Of a DNA stretch of 23,304 nt, positions 7,774 through 16,036 are shown one piece after another; position 1 is the first letter of the stretch; every line of letters begins with the position of its first letter. The position numbers and the translations under genes are program-made. This stretch comes from an uncultured Rivibacter sp. (lineage in GTDB: Bacteria > Pseudomonadota > Gammaproteobacteria > Burkholderiales > Burkholderiaceae): assembly GCA_946480925.1 (NCBI GenBank), contig CAMLLU010000080.1, positions 1-23,304 on the forward strand, in the 5' to 3' direction. The notes beneath the pieces were generated by a model. It had not been told where the DNA came from and made no database searches. It saw only the letters and a list, made by a program, of their open reading frames with translations.

Positions 7774-8402
7774 CTGCCTTGCGCATTGCCCTCGTGGACG
7801 ACCACGCCGTGGTGCGCGCCGGCTACCGCCGCCTGCTCGAGCTCGAACCGGGCTTCGAGGTGGCGGCCGAGTACGCCGAAGCCGATGCGGCCTATGCAGC
7901 GCTGTCGCGTGACGACAGCGACGTTGGACTGGCCGTGCTCGACCTCTCGCTGCCCGGCCGCAGCGGGCTCGAGCTGCTGCGCCGCCTGAAGCTGCGCCGG
8001 CCCGCGCTGCGCGTGCTCGTGTTCAGCATGCATGACAACGCGGCCACGGTTTCGCAGTGCCTGCGCGCGGGGGCCGACGGCTTCGTGACCAAGAGCAGTG
8101 CGCCTGAGGTGCTGGTCGACGCGGTGCGTTGCATTGCCTCGGGCGGTCTGGCGTTCTCACCCGACGTGCAGGCGCTGCTTCAGCGTGAAGACGCCGAGGT
8201 GCCGCCGCATATGCGGCTGTCGCCGCGCGAGTTCGACGTGCTGCAGTGCCTCGTTCGCGGCGCGAGCGTGGGCGACATCTCGCGCAGCCTGCACCTGAGC
8301 GCCAAGACGGTGGCGAACTACCAGACGCTGGTGCGGCAAAAGCTCGGCGTGGGCAACGCCGTGGAGCTGCTGCGCTATGCGCGGGCGCATGGCCTGGGGT
8401 GA
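7770..8402 (+). CDS. NarL/FixJ-family response regulator, MoxX-like partner of the kinase
   Basis: This encodes 210 residues from an ATG that overlaps the kinase stop (ATGA), with AGGAGG just upstream, so the two are co-translated. The receiver domain begins with IALVDDHAVVRAGYRRLL; the phosphate-accepting Asp is about residue 58 in AVLDLSLPG, and the conserved Lys is in FVTKSSAPEVL. The C-terminal LuxR-type DNA-binding domain is LSPREFDVLQCLVRGASV through ISRSLHLSAKTVANY. It should bind DNA as a dimer once phosphorylated by the upstream kinase. Targets in the pqq cluster are plausible by position (compare MoxX, ExaE and ErbR type regulators) but not shown. Confidence 0.93.
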   Translation: MTALRIALVDDHAVVRAGYRRLLELEPGFEVAAEYAEADAAYAALSRDDSDVGLAVLDLSLPGRSGLELLRRLKLRRPALRVLVFSMHDNAATVSQCLRAGADGFVTKSSAPEVLVDAVRCIASGGLAFSPDVQALLQREDAEVPPHMRLSPREFDVLQCLVRGASVGDISRSLHLSAKTVANYQTLVRQKLGVGNAVELLRYARAHGLG

Positions 8403-8615
8403 TCGGGTCGGGCTGCGCGGCCCGTGAGTTGTGCACGGTGATCGTCGGCTTTTCGTCATGACTTCGCCGGATTACGCAGTGAGACTGCCCCGCGCCATCG
8501 GGCGGCGCGGCTTCAGCAGCGTGCGCCGCTCCTGGTGCCACTGACCGGCAATGCCGCAGCGACACGGCGCCCTGGACGCGCCCATCGTCGCGAACGGTTC
8601 ACACACATCGCTCAC
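8403..8615. other. Non-coding spacer with a GC hairpin between response regulator and large kinase
   Basis: About 210 bases with no convincing gene. An inverted repeat CCGCGCC-N7-GGCGCGG lies at 8490-8510. It is not followed by a T-run, so it is at best a weak terminator or an mRNA structure upstream of the kinase. Confidence 0.4.
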
Positions 8616-11600
8616 ATGCTCCTCACTCGTCGCAGCAACGGCTTGATGGCGTTCTCGATGCCATGGCCGCTGTGCGGACTGCGGCAACTCGCCATCGCAT
8701 GGACCTTCGCGCTGGCCTCGTGCTGCGCACTGGCCCATGGTGCGTGGGAACGTCATGCCAGCCCGGTGTTCCGCCACGCCGGCCTGCCCAACGACGTCAC
8801 GCCGATGGCGATACTGCAGGACCACGGGGGGCTCATCTGGGTCGGCGCGCAGAACAGCCTGATGAGCTGGGACGGCTACCGCTGGCGCCGCTACATGGCT
8901 GAGCCCGGCGCGCAGACGGGTCTCACGTCGTCTTTCGTGAATGCGTTGCACGAAGACGGCCAGGGCCAGCTCTGGTTGGGCACCGAGGGCGGCCTGGCGC
9001 GCCTGGACAGGGCGACGGGCTACTTCTCGGCGGCGGGCGTGCCGCCGCAGCAGCTGAGCGACGTGCGCGTGTTCGCATTGGCCGCAGACGGCGCGAACAA
9101 GCTGTGGATCGGCACGGCCGCCGGCCTCGACCGCGTCGATCCGGTCGCCGGGCAGGTTGTTCGCCACAGCGAAGGGGCCGCGCAGCTCGGCCTGCCGGCG
9201 CTGCGCATCTATGCACTCCTGGTGGACAGTCGGCACAACCTGTGGGTTGGCACCATGGCAGGCCTTTACGTGCAGCGCGCCGGGGCCGACGCCTTCGAGG
9301 CGGTGCCTGCCGGCACGGTGGGCCAGCCTGCCATCGAGGTACGGCGCGTCGTCGAGGACGGTGCGGGGAGGGTCTGGATCGGCACGCGGGCCAACGGCGC
9401 CTTCGTCATCGAGCCCGGAGCGGCAGGCGCGCGTCCGGTCCGCGACCCTGACGGGCGCGGCGCCGGCAAGAACATGGAGACGGACTGGGTCGCATCGATC
9501 CTGGACGTGGGCAACCACCAGGTGTGGCTGGGCACCTGGGCCAACGGATTGGTGCAGGTGGACACGCGAACGTGGACCACGCGGCGCTTGCGTCACGACG
9601 CCGACGTTCCGTCGAGCCTGGGTCATGACGGCGTGCTGTCGCTGATGCGCGATCGCAGCGGCCTGGCCTGGGTTGCGGGTCCTGGCTCGCTCGATTCCCA
9701 CGACCCGGCGCAGCGCACGGTATCGACGTGGTATGGCGGCAGCGGGCGCCTCATCGGCAGTGCGGGTGCCAACGTCACCGCGGTGTCTGCACACCCGGAC
9801 GGAAGCGTCTGGCTCGGTTATCTCGGTGGGGGCGTGGACGTCATTGCGCCGGGCGGCACTGCTGCCACGCGGCTGAAGCCCCAGAACGGGCTTCCCCGCA
9901 GCGCTCTGCCGAAGGTGACCGTGACGGCGACGGTGCATGCCGGGGGCGGCCGCAGCTACGTCGGTACGGCCAAGGGGCTCTACCTCGTTCACGAGGGCAC
10001 CTACCGTGTGGAGCGGATCGAGTGGCAGGGCCTGGAGCCCAACGCGGCAGTGGGGGCGCTGTGTGTGACTGGGAACAGGCTGTGGATCGGTGGACTGGAC
10101 GGACTGCACTACGTGGATCTGGCGACGCCGCGCCCCGCCGCGGTCGAAGTGGCGGGTTTCAGGAACAGCCATATCGTCTCGCTGAGCTGCACGGGCGACG
10201 GGCCGCTGTGGGTGGGCTCGCGCACGGGGTTGACGCGCTACTGGCCCGCCCGCGGCGTGGCCGAGCGCCCGTGGCCGGAAGAGCGTGGGCAGATCGGCGT
10301 GCCCGGCAACCCCGTGACCTCGGTCTTGCAGGACAAGCATGGCAGGCTGTGGATCTCGACGTTCGGCGGCGGCGTGCGTGTCGTGGAGACCAACGCCGCG
10401 GGTGAGGCGACGCGCATCCGCCGCATCAGCCACGAAGAGGGCTTGCCCAATGGCGCTGCGAATGCGGTGCTGCTGGACGGACAGGGCGACGCCTGGGTCA
10501 GCACGGACGACGGCATCCTGCACATCGACGGCGATACCTTCGCCACCACGCTGCTGCAGCAGGTCGACGGCGTGGGCCTGCTCACGTATTGGGGCACCGC
10601 AGCGGCCATCACCCAGCAAGGCGACCTGCTGTTCGGCGGCAAGGGGCTCGCCATCGTGCACCCCGGCGAGCTTCAGCCTTCACGCCTGCAGGCGCCCATC
10701 GTGCTGACGCAGATGAACGGCCGGCCGGTCCCGCCGTCGGGCATCACCCTCGAGCCTTCCGACCGCACGGTGCAACTCACGTTCGCGCTGCTCGACTACC
10801 GGGCCCCCGAGCACACGCGTTATGCCTACAGGTTGGCGGGGTTGGAAGAGGAATGGACCGATTCGGCGGCCGACCTGCGCCTGGCCCGCTACACCAACGT
10901 GCCACCGGGCGACTACGTGCTGGAAGTGATGGCGGCCAACCGCAGCGGCGAATGGACGACGGCGCGCTGGCCGATGCACGTGCAGCCGGCATGGCACGAG
11001 ATGACGGCCTTCCGCCTGCTGATGGTGGCGCTTGCCCTGGCGCTCGTGCTGTTGCTGATCCGCCTGCGCACGCGCCTGCTGGAGCGCCGCGCGATGTCGT
11101 TGCATGAACTCGTGGCCCAGCGCACGCTGGAGCTGGAGCAGCGCACCCAGGAACTTGAAGCGCGCACCAGTGATCTGCAGCGCAGCACCGACGAACTCGA
11201 AGCCTCTCGCAGCGCGTTGCGGGAGCTCGGTGCCCACAACGCACAGGCCATCGAGGAAGAACGCAAGCACGTGGCGCGCGACCTTCACGACGAGCTGGGC
11301 CAGCAGCTCGCGGCACTGCGGATGGAGGTGTCGGTCCTGCGCATCCACGCCGGCTCCGGCCGAGCCACCGCGGCCGAGGAACTGGGCGGTATCAGCACCC
11401 GGGTCGACGGGCTCGTCGGCAGCGTGCGGGCGATCGTCACCAAGCTCCGGCCTCCGGCATTGGATGGCGGCCTGGGCCCGGCCATCGAATGGCTGGCGAG
11501 CCAGTTCAGCCGCTATACCTGCATCACCTGCGAGGTCATGGTGGATGCGGCCGCCAGCAGCCTGGCGCCCGATGTGGCGACGACGATGTTCCGCATCGCC

Positions 11601-11858
11601 CAGGAAGCCCTCAACAACGTGCGGCGCCACTCAGAGGCCAGGCAGGTGAGCGTGCAGCTGCGCAAGGAGGCTGAAGACTGGTGCCTCACCATCACCGACG
11701 ACGGGTGTGGCTTCGATGCCGCCGCCGCCGCTCGCAGGGGTTATGGCCTCCTGGGCATGCAGGAACGTGCGCGCCTGCTCGACGGCGTGCTGGAAATCGA
11801 CAGCGAGCCCGGCCGCGGCACGCGTGTGCATCTGCGGGTGCGAGCCGCGGGTCAGTGA
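8616..11858 (+). CDS. Large sensor histidine kinase with periplasmic Reg_prop/Y_Y_Y propeller
   Basis: This encodes about 1,080 residues from ATG 8616; the frame is open from a GTG at 8535, and ATG 8646 is another option. None has a clear ribosome-binding site. A signal or anchor segment (LAIAWTFALASCCALAHG) precedes about 14 propeller repeats of the form W-hydrophobic-G-T (LWLGTEGGLARLD, LWIGTAAGLDRVD, LWVGTMAGLYV and so on), enough for two seven-bladed propellers. A Y_Y_Y domain (about 718-782), one membrane helix (about 797-817) and a coiled coil follow. HisKA_3 is ARDLHDELGQQLAALRM (His about 891), and the ATPase domain has IAQEALNNVRRHSEA, ITDDGCGFD and GYGLLGMQERARLL. There is no receiver domain and no regulator beside it, so it may feed the regulator at 7770 or a distant one. 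Such propellers usually sense polymers or sugars; the signal here is unknown. Confidence 0.9.
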   Translation: MLLTRRSNGLMAFSMPWPLCGLRQLAIAWTFALASCCALAHGAWERHASPVFRHAGLPNDVTPMAILQDHGGLIWVGAQNSLMSWDGYRWRRYMAEPGAQTGLTSSFVNALHEDGQGQLWLGTEGGLARLDRATGYFSAAGVPPQQLSDVRVFALAADGANKLWIGTAAGLDRVDPVAGQVVRHSEGAAQLGLPALRIYALLVDSRHNLWVGTMAGLYVQRAGADAFEAVPAGTVGQPAIEVRRVVEDGAGRVWIGTRANGAFVIEPGAAGARPVRDPDGRGAGKNMETDWVASILDVGNHQVWLGTWANGLVQVDTRTWTTRRLRHDADVPSSLGHDGVLSLMRDRSGLAWVAGPGSLDSHDPAQRTVSTWYGGSGRLIGSAGANVTAVSAHPDGSVWLGYLGGGVDVIAPGGTAATRLKPQNGLPRSALPKVTVTATVHAGGGRSYVGTAKGLYLVHEGTYRVERIEWQGLEPNAAVGALCVTGNRLWIGGLDGLHYVDLATPRPAAVEVAGFRNSHIVSLSCTGDGPLWVGSRTGLTRYWPARGVAERPWPEERGQIGVPGNPVTSVLQDKHGRLWISTFGGGVRVVETNAAGEATRIRRISHEEGLPNGAANAVLLDGQGDAWVSTDDGILHIDGDTFATTLLQQVDGVGLLTYWGTAAAITQQGDLLFGGKGLAIVHPGELQPSRLQAPIVLTQMNGRPVPPSGITLEPSDRTVQLTFALLDYRAPEHTRYAYRLAGLEEEWTDSAADLRLARYTNVPPGDYVLEVMAANRSGEWTTARWPMHVQPAWHEMTAFRLLMVALALALVLLLIRLRTRLLERRAMSLHELVAQRTLELEQRTQELEARTSDLQRSTDELEASRSALRELGAHNAQAIEEERKHVARDLHDELGQQLAALRMEVSVLRIHAGSGRATAAEELGGISTRVDGLVGSVRAIVTKLRPPALDGGLGPAIEWLASQFSRYTCITCEVMVDAAASSLAPDVATTMFRIAQEALNNVRRHSEARQVSVQLRKEAEDWCLTITDDGCGFDAAAAARRGYGLLGMQERARLLDGVLEIDSEPGRGTRVHLRVRAAGQ

Positions 11859-11888
11859 ACTGGCCCAACGCTCGAAGTTCCTGCGCGT

Positions 11889-12869
11889 TCAGCTCCGGCC
11901 CAACCCCAGCCGCTCGACCACCGTCTTCTCGCGCCAATAGGCCTCGTGCAGCGCACGCGCATAGTCCTCGGGCCCCAGGTAGGCCGGCTCCTGGTCGTAC
12001 TTGGCGATCTCGGAGAGATGGGCGTTGTCGAACAGCGCGGCCTTGAAGGCCTTGTGCAGCTTGTCGACCACGTCAGCCGGAAGTCCGCGCGGGCCGCCGA
12101 TGCCGTAAGGCGACATGGCGACGATGCCGTAGCCCAGCTCCAGCAGCGTGGGGGCCTGCGGCCAGCGGCGTGAGCGGCGCTCGGCAAAGGTGGCCAGCAA
12201 CCGCAACTGCCCGTTCTCGACGAAGGGGGCGAAGCCGGTGGAGTTGACGCCCACCATGAGCTGGCCCGACGCCACCGCGACCATCTGCTCGGCCGTGCCC
12301 TTGTACGGTACGTGCAGCCACTCGACGCCGCGCTGCTGCATCAGCTGGTCCATCACCACGTGCGGCGTCGTACCTACGCCGTTGGTGCCCACGGTGAGCC
12401 GGCCGGGGTGGGCCTTGCCCCAGGCCAGCACGTCTTCGAAGCTGCGGAAGTCGCTCGAGGCCGGCACCACCACGCCGAAGGTGTAGCCCGAGATCTGCAG
12501 GATGGGCGTGACGTCGCGCAGCGGGTCCCACAGCACCTTCTGTGTCCACGGCGCGCGCAGCACCGTCTGCGGTATCTGCGCAAGCGTGTAGCCGTCGGCT
12601 GCGGCCTGTTGCAGGACGGGCATGGCCATCGTGCCGCCCGCTCCGGGCTTGTTCTCGATGTAGACGGTCTGCCCCAGGTGTCGGCTTGCCACCTCGGCCA
12701 GGATGCGCATCGAGATGTCGGTGGAGCCGCCGGCCGGCCAGGGCACCACCAGCGTGATGGGCCGCGACGGGAAGGCGCGCGCGCCCTCGGGCCTGGAGGA
12801 ATCGGCCTGCGCCAGCGATGGCACCGCCAGTGCCGTGGTGGCCGCTTGCAGCAGCAGTCGGCGCTTCAT
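11889..12869 (-). CDS. Bug/TctC-type tripartite tricarboxylate transporter substrate-binding protein
   Basis: This encodes 326 residues with signal peptide MKRRLLLQAATTALAVPSLAQA. Family hallmarks are clear: PSRPITLVVPWPAGGSTD, RHLGQTVYIENKPGAGG, HPGRLTVGTNGVGTTPH, HVPYKGTAEQM, GVNSTGFAPF and APTLLELGY. Members bind small carboxylates or related compounds in the periplasm. No TctA/TctB membrane partner is in the window, as for many orphan Bug proteins in Burkholderiales. Its ATG overlaps the stop of the ABC-2 permease by four bases (ATGA), so it belongs to the same transcript as the PQQ-associated ABC genes. This suggests a binding or sensing role in that pathway; the ligand is unknown. It is convergent with the large kinase gene with 30 bases between. 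Confidence 0.93.
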   Translation of the reverse strand: MKRRLLLQAATTALAVPSLAQADSSRPEGARAFPSRPITLVVPWPAGGSTDISMRILAEVASRHLGQTVYIENKPGAGGTMAMPVLQQAAADGYTLAQIPQTVLRAPWTQKVLWDPLRDVTPILQISGYTFGVVVPASSDFRSFEDVLAWGKAHPGRLTVGTNGVGTTPHVVMDQLMQQRGVEWLHVPYKGTAEQMVAVASGQLMVGVNSTGFAPFVENGQLRLLATFAERRSRRWPQAPTLLELGYGIVAMSPYGIGGPRGLPADVVDKLHKAFKAALFDNAHLSEIAKYDQEPAYLGPEDYARALHEAYWREKTVVERLGLGRS

Positions 12870-13726
12870 GCGCCACCCCGCTTGGTGAGCTGGCCGAAGC
12901 CGCGCTGAGGGTCATAGCCGGCGCAGGCCACCCCGAAGAACAGCACGGTGCAGCCCAGCACCACCCAGGGCGCGAGGCCCGGATCCTTGTCGTACAGCGC
13001 GAAGCGCATCCATTCCACCGCGTGCGTGAAGGGGTTGAAGCGCGCCGCCTGGTACACCCAGCCCGCGCCCGACTCCTCGAGCTTCCACAGCGGGTACAGC
13101 GCGGTGGAGAGGAAGTACATCGGGAAGATGACGAAGTTCATCGTGCCGGCAAAGTTCTCGAGCTGGCGGATGTAGACCGACAGCAGCAGGCCCAGGGCGC
13201 CCAGCATCACCGCGGCCGACGTCGTGGCCAGCAGCACGTGCGGCAGCTGCGGCCCCCACCAGGGCAACTCGGTGCCCAGCAGCAGCGCAATGGCCACGAA
13301 GGCCACTGCCTGCAGCAGCGACAGCACCGAGGTGGCCACGAGCTTGGCGAACAGCAGCCAGGGCCGCGGCAGCGGCGCGGTGAGCAGCAGGCGCATCACG
13401 CCCATCTCGCGGTCGTACACCATGGCCAGCGACGACTGCATGCCGTTGAAGAGCAGCACCATGCCCACGAGGCCCGGCGCGATGTAGACGTCGTAGGGCA
13501 CGTAGGTGTCGTAGGGTTCGACGATGGCCACGCCGAACACGTTGCGAAAGCCCGCCGCGAACACGGCGAGCCACAGCACCGGGCGCACGAGGGCCGAGAC
13601 GAGCCGGCCGTACTGGCGCGAGAACTTGAGCAGCTCGCGTGCGACGATGGCCCGCAGCGCGCGCAACAGGTGCCCGGCTCGCAAGCGAGGTGCCTGGATG
13701 TGCACGGCCGGGGGCATTTCGGTCAT
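12866..13726 (-). CDS. ABC-2 type permease of the PQQ-alcohol-dehydrogenase-associated ABC system (PedC-like)
   Basis: This encodes 286 residues. I chose ATG 13726 because GAGGTG lies six bases upstream; it starts 10 bases after the binding-protein stop. The N-terminus is soluble (RAIVARELLKFSRQYGRL). Six hydrophobic stretches follow (LVRPVLWLAVFAAGF, APGLVGMVLLFNGM, LLQAVAFVAIALLLG, SAAVMLGALGLLLS, FVIFPMYFLSTALYP, VLGCTVLFFGVACAGY). The conserved YDREMGVMRLLLTAPLPR between helices 2 and 3 is typical of ABC-2 exporters. From memory it matches the family of alcohol ABC transporter permeases found with quinoprotein alcohol dehydrogenases. Together with the ATPase at 16037 it should form the transporter. 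ABC-2 permeases usually export, so it may export a toxic aldehyde or alcohol or a cofactor; the cargo is unproven. Confidence 0.9.
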   Translation of the reverse strand: MTEMPPAVHIQAPRLRAGHLLRALRAIVARELLKFSRQYGRLVSALVRPVLWLAVFAAGFRNVFGVAIVEPYDTYVPYDVYIAPGLVGMVLLFNGMQSSLAMVYDREMGVMRLLLTAPLPRPWLLFAKLVATSVLSLLQAVAFVAIALLLGTELPWWGPQLPHVLLATTSAAVMLGALGLLLSVYIRQLENFAGTMNFVIFPMYFLSTALYPLWKLEESGAGWVYQAARFNPFTHAVEWMRFALYDKDPGLAPWVVLGCTVLFFGVACAGYDPQRGFGQLTKRGGA

Positions 13727-13736
13727 GACGTGCACC

Positions 13737-14996
13737 TCATGACGCGGCCTTGCAGAGCTTCTCGGGTGCATCGGCACCCAAGGTGTCGAGCACGTTGCTC
13801 GGGTGCAGCACGCCTTCGACCGGCGCTGTGGCGATCACGCCCTGGCCATCGGTGAGCAGCAGCGGCTGGCGCAGCTGCCGGTCCCAGGGGCGGAAGCTCA
13901 CGCGCGAGCCCTTGAAGCCGTCGAGCGTGAAGTCGGGCGCGGCCCATGCGGCCGTCTTCGGTGCGCCGGCCGCTGGCTTGGCGAGCACGGCCTGCAGCGC
14001 GGCCTTGGTGGCCATCCACGCGGCCCAGTCGTGGCCCGTCATCGGCCGCTTGGCGTGGCGTTCGAAGCGGCGAGCCAGTTGCGGGGCGCCGTAGCGTTCG
14101 AAGTGCGGCGCCCAGGCCAGCGCCATCAGCCCCGCATCGCCCACCACCGGCCGCGGCTGCGCAATGCGATAGGGCAGGCCACGCGCGAACTCGCCGTCGG
14201 TGTCGACCACCCACACCACGTCGTAGTCGGCATTGCCGGTGAGCAGCAGCGGGTTGGCAAGATTGCGCTCGCGCGGGTCGGCCGAGAGCTTGAAGGGGCG
14301 CGTGTCCACCGCCTTGAGGCCGAAGCGCTTGATGGCGTGCTGCACGCTCGTGAGGCGCAATGCGTCTTCCGGCCGCGGGCCGTGCAGCAGCAGCACCTTC
14401 TGCCAGCGGCGCGACACGAGGTACTGCGCCAGCGCGTCGCTGCGCATGCGCTCGCTGGGCAAGGTGTGCAGGATGTTGCCGCGGCACTGTTGCTGTCGCA
14501 GCGCGTCGTCGGCGTTGCCGAGGTTGAACACGGCCAGCTTGCCAGCACCTTCGCCGGCGGCGAGCAGCGCATCGGCGGGCAGGTCGGCCAGCAGCGCGGC
14601 GGCGCCTGCCTTCTCGAGCTTCTGCGCGGCGGCCTTGGCTTCGGCGGCATTGCGCACTTCCACCGTTTCGAGCTTCACGTCGAGCTTGGCGGCTTCGAGC
14701 TCGAAGCGGGTTTCCTTCAGCGCCACTTCCACGGCTTGTTGCAGGGGCCCGCCGGGGTGGCCGAGGTAGGCCAGGTCGAGCCGCGAGGACGCCAGGCGCT
14801 CGTCGTCCGCGTGGACCAGCAGGCCGAGCGTGACGGTGGCGGCCTGCGCGACGCCTGTAAACAAGAGCGCGGCCGTGGCGAGAATGCATTCACCGCGGAG
14901 GCGCGGAGGACGCAGAGGACCGCGGAGAAGTGTCAGAAGCCACTCCGCGGCTCTCCGCGCCTCGGCGATGAAGGGGTTCAGAAGAGGCTTATTCAT
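13737..14996 (-). CDS. Periplasmic binding protein of the PQQ-associated ABC system, with an in-frame repeat insertion
   Basis: This encodes 419 residues from ATG 14996, which overlaps the stop of the propeller gene by eight bases and has GGAG upstream; another ATG at 15011 lacks a good site. The N-terminal MNKPLLNP is followed by 28 residues encoded by a palindromic repeat, then by the hydrophobic core CILATAALLFTGVAQA of a signal peptide. The mature part (ATVTLGLLVHADDERL) looks like a branched-chain-amino-acid-type binding fold, with Ala/Lys-rich segments (AEAKAAAQKLEKAGA), VLLLHGPRPEDALR and GNADYDVVWVVDTDGEFAR. From memory this is the binding protein family of the PQQ-dependent alcohol dehydrogenase system. 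Without the insert the start would be an ordinary signal peptide. Whether the extended one is still exported is open. Confidence 0.9.
   Translation of the reverse strand: MNKPLLNPFIAEARRAAEWLLTLLRGPLRPPRLRGECILATAALLFTGVAQAATVTLGLLVHADDERLASSRLDLAYLGHPGGPLQQAVEVALKETRFELEAAKLDVKLETVEVRNAAEAKAAAQKLEKAGAAALLADLPADALLAAGEGAGKLAVFNLGNADDALRQQQCRGNILHTLPSERMRSDALAQYLVSRRWQKVLLLHGPRPEDALRLTSVQHAIKRFGLKAVDTRPFKLSADPRERNLANPLLLTGNADYDVVWVVDTDGEFARGLPYRIAQPRPVVGDAGLMALAWAPHFERYGAPQLARRFERHAKRPMTGHDWAAWMATKAALQAVLAKPAAGAPKTAAWAAPDFTLDGFKGSRVSFRPWDRQLRQPLLLTDGQGVIATAPVEGVLHPSNVLDTLGADAPEKLCKAAS
14889..14972. repeat. Palindromic repeat element inserted in the binding-protein signal region
   Basis: It is 84 bases with inverted ends TTCA/TGAA and two long imperfect arms: CCGCGGAGGCGCGGAG on the left, and CCGCGG then CTCCGCGCCTCGGCG on the right, joined by a short centre. 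Elements of the CGCGGAG/ACGCAGAGG type are scattered in intergenic DNA of many proteobacteria, from memory. The length is a multiple of three and the element is read through in frame. Confidence 0.75.
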
Positions 14997-15978
14997 CGAC
15001 CAGCGCTCCATAGGGCACGCGCCCCACCGGAATGGTCTTGACCGCCTTGGCGCTGGGCACGTCGATCACGGTCATGTCGTCCGACAGGCCGTTGACCACG
15101 TACAGCCGCGAGCCGTCTTGCGTGAGCGTGACGCCCCAGGCGCGCTTGCCCACCAGCACCTGCTTCGTGGGCTTCTTGCTCGCCACGTCGACGAAGGCCA
15201 CGTGGTTGGCGCGGCCCAGGCCCACGTAGGCGGTCTTGCCGTCGGGCGAGATGGCCAGGCCTACCGGCGAGATGTCGTCGGCGCGCATGCCCTTGATGTC
15301 GAACTTCACCGTGTGGGTGACCGCGAGGTCGCGCGTTGAGATCACCGTCACGCTGGCGGCCAGCTCGTTGCTCACCCACAGCTCACTGCCATCGGGCGTG
15401 AATGCGAAGCGGCGCGGGCGCTTGCCTACCTGGATGTTCTTGATGATCTGGCCGGTGCCCGCGTCCACCACGTGGACCATGTTGGCCACCTCGGACGTCA
15501 CGTACACGCGCTTGCCGTCGGGCGACACCTTCACGCCTTCGGGCTCTTCGCCCACGGCCACCTCGCGCAGGCGTTTGCCGCTGGCCACGTCGACGACGCC
15601 GAGCGCGCCGTCTTCTTCGTTCGACACGTACAGCGTGCGGCCGTCAGGCGAGAGATCGAAGGCTTCGGGGTCTTCGCCCAGCGGCAGCTTGCCCACCGAT
15701 TTGCGCGTGGCGAGGTCGATGATGTCGGCCTGGCCCGATTCACCGCAGGCCACCAGCATGCGCGTGCCGTCGGCCGTGCGCTGCAGGTGCCGCGGGCGCT
15801 TGCAGGTGGGCACCGTGCCCACCACGGCCAAGGTCTTCGGGTCCACCACGGTGAGCGCGTGGTCCTTTTCGCTGGAGACGAACACCATGCCCGTGCCTTT
15901 GGCCAGCACGCTGGTGGCGGCAAGCAGCGCGATGGCGGTGACGGCGATCCACAGCGCGATGGCGGGGCCCTTGTGCAT
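14989..15978 (-). CDS. Periplasmic YVTN beta-propeller protein, PQQ-catabolism-associated
   Basis: This encodes 329 residues from ATG 15978, with GGAGACAGAC just before it. A signal peptide (about 1-26, ending ATSVLA) is followed by about seven repeats of roughly 42 residues: GMVFVSSEKDHALTVVDP, RTLYVSNEEDGALGVVD, KRVYVTSEVANMVHVVD, SELWVSNELAASVTVI, KTAYVGLGRANHVAFVD and SRLYVVNGLSDDMTVID. This is a seven-bladed propeller like the PQQ-dependent catabolism-associated propeller family I know from beside quinoprotein dehydrogenases. It contains no heme-binding or enzyme motif, so it is probably a periplasmic scaffold or binding partner for the ABC binding protein encoded next. It lies 58 bases after the ATPase gene. 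That gap holds an A-rich stretch and nothing else I can name. Confidence 0.92.
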   Translation of the reverse strand: MHKGPAIALWIAVTAIALLAATSVLAKGTGMVFVSSEKDHALTVVDPKTLAVVGTVPTCKRPRHLQRTADGTRMLVACGESGQADIIDLATRKSVGKLPLGEDPEAFDLSPDGRTLYVSNEEDGALGVVDVASGKRLREVAVGEEPEGVKVSPDGKRVYVTSEVANMVHVVDAGTGQIIKNIQVGKRPRRFAFTPDGSELWVSNELAASVTVISTRDLAVTHTVKFDIKGMRADDISPVGLAISPDGKTAYVGLGRANHVAFVDVASKKPTKQVLVGKRAWGVTLTQDGSRLYVVNGLSDDMTVIDVPSAKAVKTIPVGRVPYGALVDE

Positions 15979-16036
15979 GTCTGTCTCCTGGGTTTGTTCT
16001 GCGTGCCTTCTTTGTTCTTTGTGGAGCGTCTCTGGT

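Noticed and set aside
8490..8510. GC hairpin as terminator of the two-component pair
   Set aside because: No T-tract follows, and it sits about 90 bases after the stop; kept only as a note on the spacer.
8472..10661. 729-codon frame on the minus strand opposite the large kinase
   Set aside because: Antisense to well-defined propeller repeats; composition typical of a shadow.
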